In this document: piece after piece, positions 1 through 6,331 of the stretch
Layout: every line of letters begins with the position of its first letter
How positions within the stretch are numbered: the stretch's first letter is position 1
Assembly: GCA_025937035.1 (NCBI GenBank)
Contig: JAICSG010000019.1
Coordinates: forward strand, 1-15,832
DNA length: 15,832 nt
DNA from: Thermoanaerobaculia bacterium
Lineage (GTDB): Bacteria > Acidobacteriota > Thermoanaerobaculia > Multivoradales > UBA5704
Direction of reading: 5' to 3'
Notes under the pieces: generated by a model
The model's input: the letters and a program-made list of their open reading frames with translations, nothing else
The model's database searches: none
Told to the model about the DNA's origin: nothing
Program-made: the position numbers and the translations under genes

Positions 1-552
1 CTCCTTCGAGACCAGCCTGACCCTCGCTCCCAGGGCGCAGGCCATGGGCGCGGAGTCGGTGGCGGTGTGGGCCCCGCAGCGCGGCGAGCTCGTGGCCACC
101 CAGCAGATCTCCCCCTCCGCCTTCATGCAGTAGTCGATCGAGCGGCGCCACTCCTCGGTCTGGTTGTAGTAGGTGCAGCGCGTGTCCACGCAGAGATTGC
201 CGCCGATCGTCCCCATGTTGCGCAGCGGCGGCGAGGAGATCGACTGCACGGCCGTGGCGAAGGCGGGGTAGCGCTCGCGCACAGCGGGGTGGGCCACCAC
301 GTCGCTCAGCAGGGTCGTGGCGCCGATGTGGACCTCGCCGTTGACGTCGATCCCCGCCAGCCCCGGGATGCCCATCAGGCTCACCACGGTGGTGGCCTGC
401 TGGTGCCGGCGCTTCATGTTGGGCCAGAGATCGGTGCCACCCGCGACCAGCCGGATGAGCTCCCCTTCGGCGGCGCCTTCGCCGGAGAGAACCGACGCGG
501 CCTCGTCAAGGGTGCGGGCGTGGACGAAGTTGAATTGTGGCAGACGCAGCAT
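1..552 (-). CDS. FAD-binding (medium/beta) subunit of an HCR-like molybdenum enzyme, partial
   Basis: The first 184 residues are present and the C-terminus lies beyond the left edge. The N-terminal FAD-binding domain of the CoxM/XDH medium-subunit family is recognisable from AGGTDLWPNMK (residues 37-47), IGATTLLSD (76-84) and the second flavin motif around NMGTIGGNLC (112-121). Directly after it are Cys126, Cys142, Cys150 and Cys159, in the context DTRCTYYNQ...YC...IC...RC. The spacing (15, 7 and 8 intervening residues) is that of the loop in 4-hydroxybenzoyl-CoA reductase beta subunit (HcrB) that binds an additional [4Fe-4S] cluster; ordinary CoxM-type subunits lack it. The expected role is to pass electrons between an external low-potential donor or acceptor, this cluster, FAD and the small-subunit [2Fe-2S] clusters. 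The ATG directly abuts the TAG of the large subunit (TAGATG), and an AGGGGG-like ribosome site lies inside the preceding gene, so translation is probably coupled. The family is firm; the substrate is unknown. Confidence 0.9.
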   Translation of the reverse strand, partial: MLRLPQFNFVHARTLDEAASVLSGEGAAEGELIRLVAGGTDLWPNMKRRHQQATTVVSLMGIPGLAGIDVNGEVHIGATTLLSDVVAHPAVRERYPAFATAVQSISSPPLRNMGTIGGNLCVDTRCTYYNQTEEWRRSIDYCMKAEGEICWVATSSPRCGAHTATDSAPMACALGARVRLVSKE

Positions 553-3123
553 CTACTTCGCCCCCTTGAGATCGGTGGTCAGCGCGGCGAGCTTCTTCTT
601 CCGCAGCGCCTCCTCGCGGGTCATCATCGTGCCCGCGGACGAGCGCATGCCGGAGCGGAGCTTCTCGCGGTAGTCGTTGATGGCGGTGCCGTCTCCTCCC
701 TGCTCGGGCGTGGGCACGATCAGCTCCTCGCCGAAGTCGACCTCCGGAAAACCTTTCGGTCCGAAGCGCGGCTCCTGACCCTTACGCCTGGCCTCCAGCG
801 CCTTCAGCACCATGTGCGGATGGATCGGCACCTGATCGACCCGCACGCCCACGGCGTCGTAGATCGCGTTCGCCACCGCGGGCATCACCGGCAGCAGCGG
901 CCCCTGGCCGACCTCCTTGGCACCGAAGGGGCCCCGCGGGTCCGGGTCCTCGATCAGATAGGTGGTCACCGGCGGCATGTCCTGGAAGGTCGGGCTCTTG
1001 TACTCCAGCACCGAAGGATGCTTATGGACCAGAGCCGAGGAGAGGTGCTTGGGCAGCCGGCGGAAGACCTGCTCCTCCATCATCACCTCTCCCAGGCCCA
1101 TGTAGACGCCCCCCTCGACCTGCCCCATCACCAGCACCGGATTGAGCGCGCGGCCGACGTCGTGGGCCATCCAGACGTGGACGGGATTCCACAGGCCGGT
1201 TTCGGGATCGGCCTCGACTTCGATCACCGCCGCCGAGTAGGAGTAGGCGGGGGAGGGGCCCACGCCCGCGCCCCGGTAGCGGCCCGGAGAGCGCGGCGGG
1301 ATGTAGCTACCGGCGGTCGCCAGGGTGCCGAAGCGGGCCTCGGTGGCAATGACGGCGTCCTGGAAAGAGAGCCCCTTCTCGGGGTCCTGGGCGTCGAAGA
1401 CCCGGCGCTCGGCGAAGACGATGCGCGGCTCCGGAATCTCGAGCTGCTCGGAGACGGCTTTGGAAATCATTTCGCGGGCCCGCTCGGCCGCCTGGAGCGC
1501 GGCGTTGCCCACCATCAGGGTGACCCGCGAGGAGTAGGAGCCGAGGTCGACCGGTGTGAGGTCCGTATCGGCCACGCAGAGGCGGATGTCCGCGAGGGAG
1601 ACGCCGAGCACCTCGGCCACCACGGCGGCGAGGATGGAGTCCGATCCCTGGCCGATCTCCGACTCGCCACAGAAGACGGCGACGCCACCCGAGCGGTCGA
1701 GCTTGAGCATCACCCCCGACTGCGGCATGTGGTTCCAGTAGATCGGCAAGCCAGCGCCGCAGAGATAGGAGCCGCAGGCGAGGCCCAGGCCGCGCCCCTC
1801 GGGCAGCCGCCCCCAGCGCTCGCGGAAGCCGCTCCCCTCGACCACCGCCTCGATGCAGCGGCGCAGCCCCATCGAGCCGATCCGCAGCCAGTTGGCGGTC
1901 ACCGAATCCGGCTCGGCCAGCATGTTGAGCCGCAGGTCGGCCGGATTGATCCCGAGCTTCACCGCGATCTTGTCGAGATGGACCTCGAAGCCGAAGCGCG
2001 GCTGCGGCGTGCCGTGGCCACGCTTGGGACCGCACGGCGGCTTGTTGGTGAAGCAGCGCACCCCCTGGAACTCGTAGGCCGGCATCTTGTACGTCACCGT
2101 CTGGAGCGCGCCCGTGTAATAGGTCGAGGCCACGCCGTAGCTGCCGTAGGCGCCGCCATCCAAGGCGGTGCGCAGGCGTTGCGCGGTGATCGTTCCATCT
2201 TTTTTCACGCCGGTCCGCACCTGCATGAGCACGGGGTGACGGCCGCGGTGGCAGTAGAAGACCTCCTCGCGGGTGAGGGTGATCTTGCACGGCCGGCCCA
2301 GCTTGAGGGCCATCTTCGCCGCCACGATCTCGTGATTGAACGGATCGCTTTTTCCTCCAAACCCGCCGCCGTTCGGGCAGGCCACCACGCGTACGCGCGA
2401 GGCGGGCAATTCGAGCACCTTGGCCAGGGCGCGGTGGACGTAGTGCGGCGTCTGGCTGGAGGAGTAGAGGGTCACCCGGTCGTCGTCCTCGGGCACGGCG
2501 ACCGCCGAGTGCTGCTCCATGGGCAGATGGGTGTTCCCCTCGTAATAGAAGGTGTCCTCGAAGATCTCGTCCGCGCCTTCGAAACCCTTTTCGACGTCGC
2601 CGAAGGTCATCGAGACGACCTTGTGGAGGTTGCCGTGATCGCCATAGTCATGGATGCGCGGCTCGGGGGTGGCGATGGCCTCCTCGATCGACGAGATCGT
2701 GGGGAGCGGCTCGTATTCGACCCGGACCTTGAGCGCCGCCTCATAGGCCGCGTCCTCGGTGGTGGCGGCCACCGCGGCCACGGGATCGCCCACGAAGCGG
2801 ACCTTGTCCGGACAGAGGGCGTGCTCGTCCTGCGAGACGGGGAGGATGCCGAAGGGGATCGGCGTCTCCTTACCAGTCAAAAATCCGAGAAAGCCGGGGA
2901 CCTTCTCGGCGGCGGAGAAATCGATCGATCGGATCAACGCGTGCGGTTGCGTCGAGCGCACCAGCCGCACGTAGGCCGTGCGCGGGAAGGCGAGGTCGTC
3001 CGCGTATTTCGTGGCGCCGGTCACCTTGGCACGGCCGTCCACGCGGCGAAACGGTTTGCCGATGATGTTGGGCTCGCGCCGGGGCTCTTCCTCGGTCTCG
3101 GGTTTTCTGATCGGCTCAGCCAT
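553..3123 (-). CDS. Molybdopterin-binding large (alpha) subunit of an HCR/xanthine-dehydrogenase-family enzyme
   Basis: This 856-aa catalytic subunit belongs to the molybdenum hydroxylase superfamily. The N-terminal a/b hammerhead domain covers about residues 20-140 (FRRVDGRAKVTGATKYADD). The Moco domains follow, with GGGFGGK at 252-258, KRGHGTPQPRF at the usual substrate/Moco arginine region, and ESEIGQGSDS. The late motif that normally supplies the catalytic glutamate reads GAKEVGQGPLLP, with Gln740 (codon CAG) at the Glu position. HcrA-type subunits are usually near 770 residues, so the last ~75 residues (from about RRKGQEPRFGP) form an extra charged tail. I chose the ATG at 3123 (MAEPIRKP) because an AAGAGA-like ribosome site precedes it and it starts 19 nt after the small-subunit stop. 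An in-frame ATG at 3177 would overlap the small subunit by 35 nt. The order small-large-medium and the HcrB-type partner suggest an HCR-like oxidoreductase; aryl-CoA reduction is possible but not shown. Confidence 0.92.
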   Translation of the reverse strand: MAEPIRKPETEEEPRREPNIIGKPFRRVDGRAKVTGATKYADDLAFPRTAYVRLVRSTQPHALIRSIDFSAAEKVPGFLGFLTGKETPIPFGILPVSQDEHALCPDKVRFVGDPVAAVAATTEDAAYEAALKVRVEYEPLPTISSIEEAIATPEPRIHDYGDHGNLHKVVSMTFGDVEKGFEGADEIFEDTFYYEGNTHLPMEQHSAVAVPEDDDRVTLYSSSQTPHYVHRALAKVLELPASRVRVVACPNGGGFGGKSDPFNHEIVAAKMALKLGRPCKITLTREEVFYCHRGRHPVLMQVRTGVKKDGTITAQRLRTALDGGAYGSYGVASTYYTGALQTVTYKMPAYEFQGVRCFTNKPPCGPKRGHGTPQPRFGFEVHLDKIAVKLGINPADLRLNMLAEPDSVTANWLRIGSMGLRRCIEAVVEGSGFRERWGRLPEGRGLGLACGSYLCGAGLPIYWNHMPQSGVMLKLDRSGGVAVFCGESEIGQGSDSILAAVVAEVLGVSLADIRLCVADTDLTPVDLGSYSSRVTLMVGNAALQAAERAREMISKAVSEQLEIPEPRIVFAERRVFDAQDPEKGLSFQDAVIATEARFGTLATAGSYIPPRSPGRYRGAGVGPSPAYSYSAAVIEVEADPETGLWNPVHVWMAHDVGRALNPVLVMGQVEGGVYMGLGEVMMEEQVFRRLPKHLSSALVHKHPSVLEYKSPTFQDMPPVTTYLIEDPDPRGPFGAKEVGQGPLLPVMPAVANAIYDAVGVRVDQVPIHPHMVLKALEARRKGQEPRFGPKGFPEVDFGEELIVPTPEQGGDGTAINDYREKLRSGMRSSAGTMMTREEALRKKKLAALTTDLKGAK

Positions 3124-3142
3124 GATGATCTCTTTCTGATCC

Positions 3143-3766
3143 TCAGATCGGTCGCGGCTCGGGCGGCAGATGTCCACGGTCGGATTCGACGCCGCGCAGA
3201 TGGCTCTTCACCTGCTGGGGCGTGCGGCGCTCGGCGTCGGCGGGATCGCCCGCGCCGTAGAAGACCTCGCTGGGCGGAATCCAATCCTCGCCGCGCATCT
3301 TCGCGGCGGCCCATTCCACCCCTTCGAGGATCTTGTGATAGCCGGTGCAGCGGCAGAGATTGCCGGCGAGCGCCTCGCGGATCTCGTCGCGGCTTGGGTG
3401 CGGATTCTCGGCGAGCAGGGCCTTGGCGGCCATCAGGATGCCGGGCGTGCAGTAGCCGCACTGGGCGGCGCCGAGGTCGGCGAAGGCGGCCTGGAGCGGA
3501 TGGAGCTCGTTGCCGAGCTGCATCCCCTCGACGGTCTCGATCGACTTGGCCTTCGTCTCGGCGGCGAGCATCAGGCAGGAGAGCACGGGGCGGCCATCCA
3601 CCAGCACCGTGCAGGTGCCGCACTCGCCGAGCTCGCAGCCATGCTTGGTGCCGGTCAGGGCGCACTCCTCGCGCAGCACCTCGAGCAGCGTGTGATGGGT
3701 GGGGAAGACCACGGGGCGATCCTCGCCGTTGATCCGCAGCCTCAGGGTGGTCAGGTCGTCGTGCAT
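3143..3766 (-). CDS. [2Fe-2S] small (gamma) subunit of the HCR/xanthine-dehydrogenase-family enzyme
   Basis: This is a 207-aa iron-sulfur subunit of the CoxS/HcrC type. The plant-ferredoxin-like N-terminal domain has cluster ligands Cys44, Cys49, Cys52 and Cys64 ([10 protein letters not shown]...SC). The helical [2Fe-2S] domain has Cys103, Cys106, Cys138 and Cys140 (QCGYCTPG...[11 protein letters not shown]). All eight ligands are intact, so the intramolecular wire between Moco and FAD should work. Family members are usually about 155-170 residues; here some 50 extra C-terminal residues, rich in Pro, Arg and acidic residues, follow the helical domain. The ATG at 3766 is preceded by GGAGGA three bases upstream. 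The gene overlaps the 3' end of the TetR gene by 16 nt, which implies translational coupling and co-transcription with the regulator. No signal peptide is visible, so the complex is probably cytoplasmic. Confidence 0.94.
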   Translation of the reverse strand: MHDDLTTLRLRINGEDRPVVFPTHHTLLEVLREECALTGTKHGCELGECGTCTVLVDGRPVLSCLMLAAETKAKSIETVEGMQLGNELHPLQAAFADLGAAQCGYCTPGILMAAKALLAENPHPSRDEIREALAGNLCRCTGYHKILEGVEWAAAKMRGEDWIPPSEVFYGAGDPADAERRTPQQVKSHLRGVESDRGHLPPEPRPI

Positions 3767-4404
3767 TCGTCCTCCGGTCTCTCCAATTCAACCCTGTCCG
3801 CCATCAGCCCCCGCACCAGCAGCTCGGCCTGCTCGCGGCCGATCTCGCGGGCGGGCTTGCGGCCGTCCGGGCGGAACCACTTCACGGTCCAGTTGACGGC
3901 TCCAAGGATGGCGAGGGCGCTCACCTTGGGATCGACCGGCCGGAAGACGCCGGCCGCGATCCCCTCCTGGATGGTGTCGCGAAAGGCGCGCTCGTACTCG
4001 TCGCGCCGCTCCTGAACCTCCCGGCGCCAGGCTTCGCCCAGCGCCTCCACCTCCAGATGGGCGAGCGAGCCGGGGGTCCCCTCGTTGAGGCGGACGACGT
4101 GCTCCTCGATCATCCGGAAGAGCCGGGCGTCGGCCCGCAGGCCGGTCCCGCGCACCCGTGCGGCGATCTCCAGCAGGCCGGCCAGGGCGTCCTCCTGGAC
4201 GAAGGCGAGCAGCTCCTCCTTGTCCTTGAAGTAGTAGTAGAGATTGCCGACCGCCATCCCGAGCTCCGCCGCGATGTCGCGCATCCCGGTCGCCTGCAGG
4301 CCCCGCCGGCGAAAGACCCGCGAGGCCGCGTCGAGGATCTCGCGCTTCTTCTCCAGGATCTTGTCGCGGGGTTCCTGCCGCCGCGCGGCGGAGATTTGAA
4401 CCAT
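3751..4404 (-). CDS. TetR/AcrR-family transcriptional regulator, first gene of the molybdenum-enzyme operon
   Basis: This 217-aa protein has an N-terminal TetR helix-turn-helix at about residues 22-70 (ILDAASRVFRRRG...MRDIAAELGMAVGNLYYYFKDKEELL). The C-terminal ligand domain contains NWTVKWFRPDGRKPAREIG, resembling the KstR2-like group whose members often sense acyl-CoA or aromatic-CoA catabolites. Placement ahead of, and overlapping, the HCR-like subunit genes suggests that it represses its own operon and responds to a pathway intermediate. The chosen ATG has no Shine-Dalgarno site; instead a near-consensus promoter ends 8 nt upstream, so the message is probably leaderless. No other ATG gives a full HTH domain. 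A palindrome spanning the start codon is the obvious autoregulatory operator candidate. The ligand is unknown. Confidence 0.93.
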   Translation of the reverse strand: MVQISAARRQEPRDKILEKKREILDAASRVFRRRGLQATGMRDIAAELGMAVGNLYYYFKDKEELLAFVQEDALAGLLEIAARVRGTGLRADARLFRMIEEHVVRLNEGTPGSLAHLEVEALGEAWRREVQERRDEYERAFRDTIQEGIAAGVFRPVDPKVSALAILGAVNWTVKWFRPDGRKPAREIGREQAELLVRGLMADRVELERPEDECTTT

Positions 4405-4412
4405 CGTTCAAA
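4395..4412. promoter_or_regulatory. 18-bp palindromic operator candidate over the tetR start
   Basis: The sequence TTTGAAC-CATC-GTTCAAA is a perfect inverted repeat with 7-bp arms and a 4-bp spacer. It overlaps the predicted transcription start and ATG of the minus-strand tetR gene and abuts its -10 element. Size, symmetry and position fit a TetR-family operator that would block transcription initiation of the whole operon. Its centre is about 55 bp upstream of the divergent plus-strand gene. Binding is an inference. Confidence 0.7.
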
Positions 4413-4441
4413 AGTATGTCGCGGGGCTGGGACGGTGTCAA
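4413..4441 (-). promoter_or_regulatory. Sigma70-type promoter of the tetR-molybdenum enzyme operon
   Basis: Read on the minus strand, TTGACA (4441-4436) and CATACT (4418-4413) are separated by exactly 17 nt. The -35 box is perfect and the -10 differs from TATAAT at two positions. Transcription should begin around 4406-4404, at or within two bases of the tetR ATG, predicting a leaderless or near-leaderless transcript. Confidence 0.7.
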
Positions 4442-4443
4442 GG

Positions 4444-4449
4444 TACAAT
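4444..4449 (+). promoter_or_regulatory. Possible -10 element for the AI-2E-family gene
   Basis: TACAAT on the plus strand lies 9 nt before the ATG at 4459, so a transcript starting about 7 nt downstream would be nearly leaderless. No good -35 is found 16-18 bp upstream (the region reads GCGGGG), so the call rests on the hexamer alone. Confidence 0.3.
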
Positions 4450-4458
4450 GAGAGGAGA

Positions 4459-5520
4459 ATGCCCAAAGCCTTGAAGACCGACTCTGCTCCCGCCGCCGGG
4501 GCGCGGCCCCGACCCTCGACCGTCGAGATCGCGTCCTGGCTCCTCGCCGCTCTGGCGCTGGTCCTGGTCCTCCATCTGCACTTGTTGTCGGCGCTGCTGG
4601 GCGGGCTCGCGGTCTACGAGCTGGTGCACATCCTCAGCGCCAGGCTGCCTTTCATCCGCGGCCCTCAGCAGGCGGGAAAGCGGTGGGCGGTGGCCATCCT
4701 GGCGGTGATCGTCATCGCGGTCTTGATCCTCGCCGTGGTCGGGGTCATCGCCTTCTCCCGGGGCCGCGGCGGGCCGGCGGCGGGCCTCCCGGCGCTGTTC
4801 GGCCAGATGGCGGACATCCTCGAGACCTCCAAGCGGCGCCTCCCCGCGGGGATCGCCGCCGAGATCCCGGACAACGCCGAGGAGCTGAAGAATGCCGGGG
4901 TCACCTGGCTGCGCGTGCACGCCGGGGAGCTCCAGACGTTCGGCGCCCAGGTCGGAAAGGGCTTTCTCCACGCGCTGATCGGCATGGTGATCGGCGCCCT
5001 GGTCTCGCTGGGGGAGGTGGCGAAGGCCGGCTCCCGGGGCCCCTTGGCCGAGGCCCTGGCCGAGCGCTCCCGCCGCCTCGGCGAGGCCTTCCGGCGCATC
5101 GTCTTCGCCCAGGTACGGATCTCGGCGCTCAACACCGCGCTCACCGCCATCTATCTGGCCGTGCTGCTGCCTCTGCTCGGCGTCAAGCTGCCTCTCATCA
5201 AAACGCTGATCGTCCTGACCTTCCTCGCCGGCCTGCTGCCGGTGATCGGCAATCTGATCTCGAACACGGTCATCGTGGTGGTCAGCCTCTCCTATTCCGC
5301 GGGCGCCGCGCTCGGCGCGCTGGTCTTCCTGATCGTGATCCACAAGCTCGAATACTTCGTCAACGCGCGGATCGTGGGGGGCGAGATCAAGGCCCGGGCC
5401 TGGGAGCTCCTGCTGGCGATGCTGGTCATGGAGGCGGCCTTCGGCATGGCGGGCCTGGTGGCGGCGCCGATCTACTACGCCTATCTGAAGGAAGAGCTCT
5501 CGTCGCGGGGGTTGATCTGA
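4459..5520 (+). CDS. AI-2E transporter family (PerM/UPF0118) membrane protein
   Basis: This 353-aa polytopic membrane protein has hydrophobic segments at about residues 27-45, 75-97, 165-185, 220-245, 250-270, 280-300 and 315-340. The central hydrophilic stretch (about 100-165), the later VRISALNTALTAIYL segment, and the LLPVIGNLISN and HKLEYFVNARIVGGEIKA motifs are typical of the AI-2E exporter/PerM family. Family members have been linked to autoinducer-2 export and to Na+/H+ antiport, so the substrate cannot be assigned. The start follows AGGAG closely (only one base between it and the ATG), an unusually short spacing that may mean little when the message is leaderless. It is transcribed divergently from the TetR operon across a short gap and converges on a small STAS/SEC14-like gene. 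Control by the divergent TetR protein is possible because the palindrome lies in the shared region. Confidence 0.88.
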   Translation: MPKALKTDSAPAAGARPRPSTVEIASWLLAALALVLVLHLHLLSALLGGLAVYELVHILSARLPFIRGPQQAGKRWAVAILAVIVIAVLILAVVGVIAFSRGRGGPAAGLPALFGQMADILETSKRRLPAGIAAEIPDNAEELKNAGVTWLRVHAGELQTFGAQVGKGFLHALIGMVIGALVSLGEVAKAGSRGPLAEALAERSRRLGEAFRRIVFAQVRISALNTALTAIYLAVLLPLLGVKLPLIKTLIVLTFLAGLLPVIGNLISNTVIVVVSLSYSAGAALGALVFLIVIHKLEYFVNARIVGGEIKARAWELLLAMLVMEAAFGMAGLVAAPIYYAYLKEELSSRGLI

Positions 5521-5525
5521 GGAGC

Positions 5526-5568
5526 GGGTTGCGTCAAATCTGATCTCTGATCAGGATTGACGCAACCC
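5526..5568. terminator. Long hairpin between convergent genes, probable bidirectional terminator
   Basis: GGGTTGCGTCAA (5526-5537) and TTGACGCAACCC (5557-5568) form a perfect 12-bp stem. Inside it, CTGATC (5540-5545) pairs with GATCAG (5549-5554) around a TCT loop. Only an A-A mismatch and a T-G wobble separate the two stems, so the whole is a nearly continuous 20-bp hairpin. It sits between the ends of two convergent genes. There is no clear T-tract on either side, so it is not a textbook intrinsic terminator. Confidence 0.6.
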
Positions 5569-5574
5569 TGGCGC

Positions 5575-6009
5575 TCAGGCCGCGGCAAGGCCGAGGTGCT
5601 GCCGGCGCCTCTGGATCAAGGCCCTGGCCTCCTCCTCGGTGTCCGCGAAGAAGACCGGATTGCTCTCCTCCCCTTTGCGGAAGAGGCTGGCGGCGGTGAG
5701 CAGCAGCTTGGCGAGAACCTTGGCGCGCAACGGGGCGTTGTAGACCACGGTGCCCCGGAGGGGGAGGATCTTGACGACCCCGGAGGCCTCCCTGCGCACG
5801 GCGGCGGGCAGATCGTCGAGGTCCGCGAGATCGATCATATAGAAGAAGTGGGTGACGTCCTGCCCGTACTCGATGTGCGCTTCGTTGATGAGCTTGGCTT
5901 CCTCCAGCGTGACCTGCCCTTGCAGCCGCAGGTGGACGATGTCCGGAAGCTCCAGGCCGGTGAATTGACGACCAATCTGACTGCTTTTGAACATTGTGGC
6001 AGTAGGCAT
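5575..6009 (-). CDS. STAS/SEC14-like small protein, copy A
   Basis: This is a 144-aa soluble protein with no signal peptide. It resembles the SpoIIAA/STAS-SEC14-like small proteins common in Acidobacteriota and Myxococcota. Recognisable stretches are LELPDIVHLRLQGQVTLEEA (a strand plus helix), THFFYMIDLADL, a conserved LRGTVVYNAPLRAKVLAKLL block and a C-terminal FADTEEEARALIQRRRQHL helix. The ATG at 6009 was chosen because AGGAG lies 7 nt upstream; an in-frame upstream ATG at 6057 lacks a ribosome site and lies in the leader. A second copy at 10140-10574 is the same length, with about 30 differences over 144 residues (roughly 79% identity by manual alignment). The two copies flank the haloperoxidase operon. 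Role unknown; STAS-like proteins often bind nucleotides or lipids or act as regulators. It is divergent from the haloperoxidase gene. Confidence 0.85.
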   Translation of the reverse strand: MPTATMFKSSQIGRQFTGLELPDIVHLRLQGQVTLEEAKLINEAHIEYGQDVTHFFYMIDLADLDDLPAAVRREASGVVKILPLRGTVVYNAPLRAKVLAKLLLTAASLFRKGEESNPVFFADTEEEARALIQRRRQHLGLAAA

Positions 6010-6099
6010 GGCGACACTCCTCACAGGGAACCAGGGCCCATCATGAGCGCCTCGCACCGCACCCCGCTACGCACTGCGGCAGACTTCGAATGTGGCGTC

Positions 6100-6128
6100 A
6101 GTATAGAACGCCTGAAGTCGTATCGCAA
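6100..6128 (-). promoter_or_regulatory. Sigma70-type promoter of STAS/SEC14-like copy A
   Basis: On the minus strand TTGCGA (6128-6123) is followed after 17 nt by TATACT (6105-6100). Copy B has the matching TTGCGG-N17-TATACT. Transcription should start near 6093, giving an ~84-nt leader. Conservation between two diverged copies supports function. Confidence 0.7.
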
Positions 6129-6244
6129 GATCTTTTCTTCTTCGCGATCCACCTGAAGTGTCCCTCTTCTCGCGGTCGCCGGCACTGTAGGGGCACGGTC
6201 TCCGCCTACGAGAAGACGCTCCCTGTCCAGCTGCCGGGCCGGGA

Positions 6245-6272
6245 AGCCCAAGCACGAATTCATTCTTGGGCT
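6245..6272. other. Inverted repeat upstream of the haloperoxidase gene
   Basis: AGCCCAAG and CTTGGGCT form a perfect 8-bp inverted repeat around a 12-nt AT-richer loop that contains GAATTC. It lies 60 nt ahead of the haloperoxidase start. It could be an operator or a leader hairpin; the sequence alone does not decide. Confidence 0.4.
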
Positions 6273-6301
6273 GCGCCACCACGGGGCCTCCGTGTGTCCA
6301 G

Positions 6302-6324
6302 CGACAGCCCTGTCGGGAGGGAGG
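6302..6324 (+). promoter_or_regulatory. Hairpin abutting the ribosome binding site of the haloperoxidase gene
   Basis: CGACAG-CC-CTGTCG can fold as a 5-bp stem with a GCCC tetraloop, and its last base is the first G of a strong ribosome site (GGGAGGGAGG) that lies 7 nt before the ATG. Such an arrangement can modulate ribosome access. The ribosome site supports the chosen start at 6332. Confidence 0.45.
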
Positions 6325-6331
6325 ATTGCCT

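Larger units (their letters stand above)
5575..6128 (-). repeat. Duplicated unit, copy A (promoter, leader and gene)
   Basis: From the stop codon to the distal end of the -35 box this unit is 554 bp, exactly the length of copy B (10140-10693), and both are in the same orientation. Promoter hexamers, 17-bp spacer, the 90-nt promoter-to-ATG segment and the coding sequence all align. Leader similarity is strongest in the CCGCAG...CGTAGCG block and the GCTCATG.ATGG.CCCTGGT block. Divergence is that of an old duplication, not a mobile-element repeat. Confidence 0.75.
6010..6331. other. Divergent intergenic region of copy A and the haloperoxidase operon
   Basis: This 322-nt gap holds the leader and promoter of copy A at its left end. 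On the right is a region with inverted repeats ahead of the haloperoxidase ATG: AGCCCAAG/CTTGGGCT (6245-6252 and 6265-6272), a short CACGG/CCGTG pair near 6281-6295, and CGACAG-CC-CTGTCG (6302-6315) directly against the ribosome site. I could not find a convincing plus-strand promoter for the haloperoxidase gene; CATTCT near 6261 has no matching -35. No RNA gene or small coding sequence is supported. Confidence 0.5.

Noticed and set aside
3123..3177. Upstream ATG at 3177 for the molybdenum large subunit
   Set aside because: It would overlap the small subunit by 35 nt, lacks a ribosome site and adds residues outside the family; the ATG at 3123 has a suitable site.
67..3732. 1221-codon plus-strand open frame
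   Set aside because: It lies antisense to three subunits with complete, correctly ordered cofactor motifs. Its product is Arg/His/Gly-rich low-complexity sequence typical of a GC-rich shadow frame.
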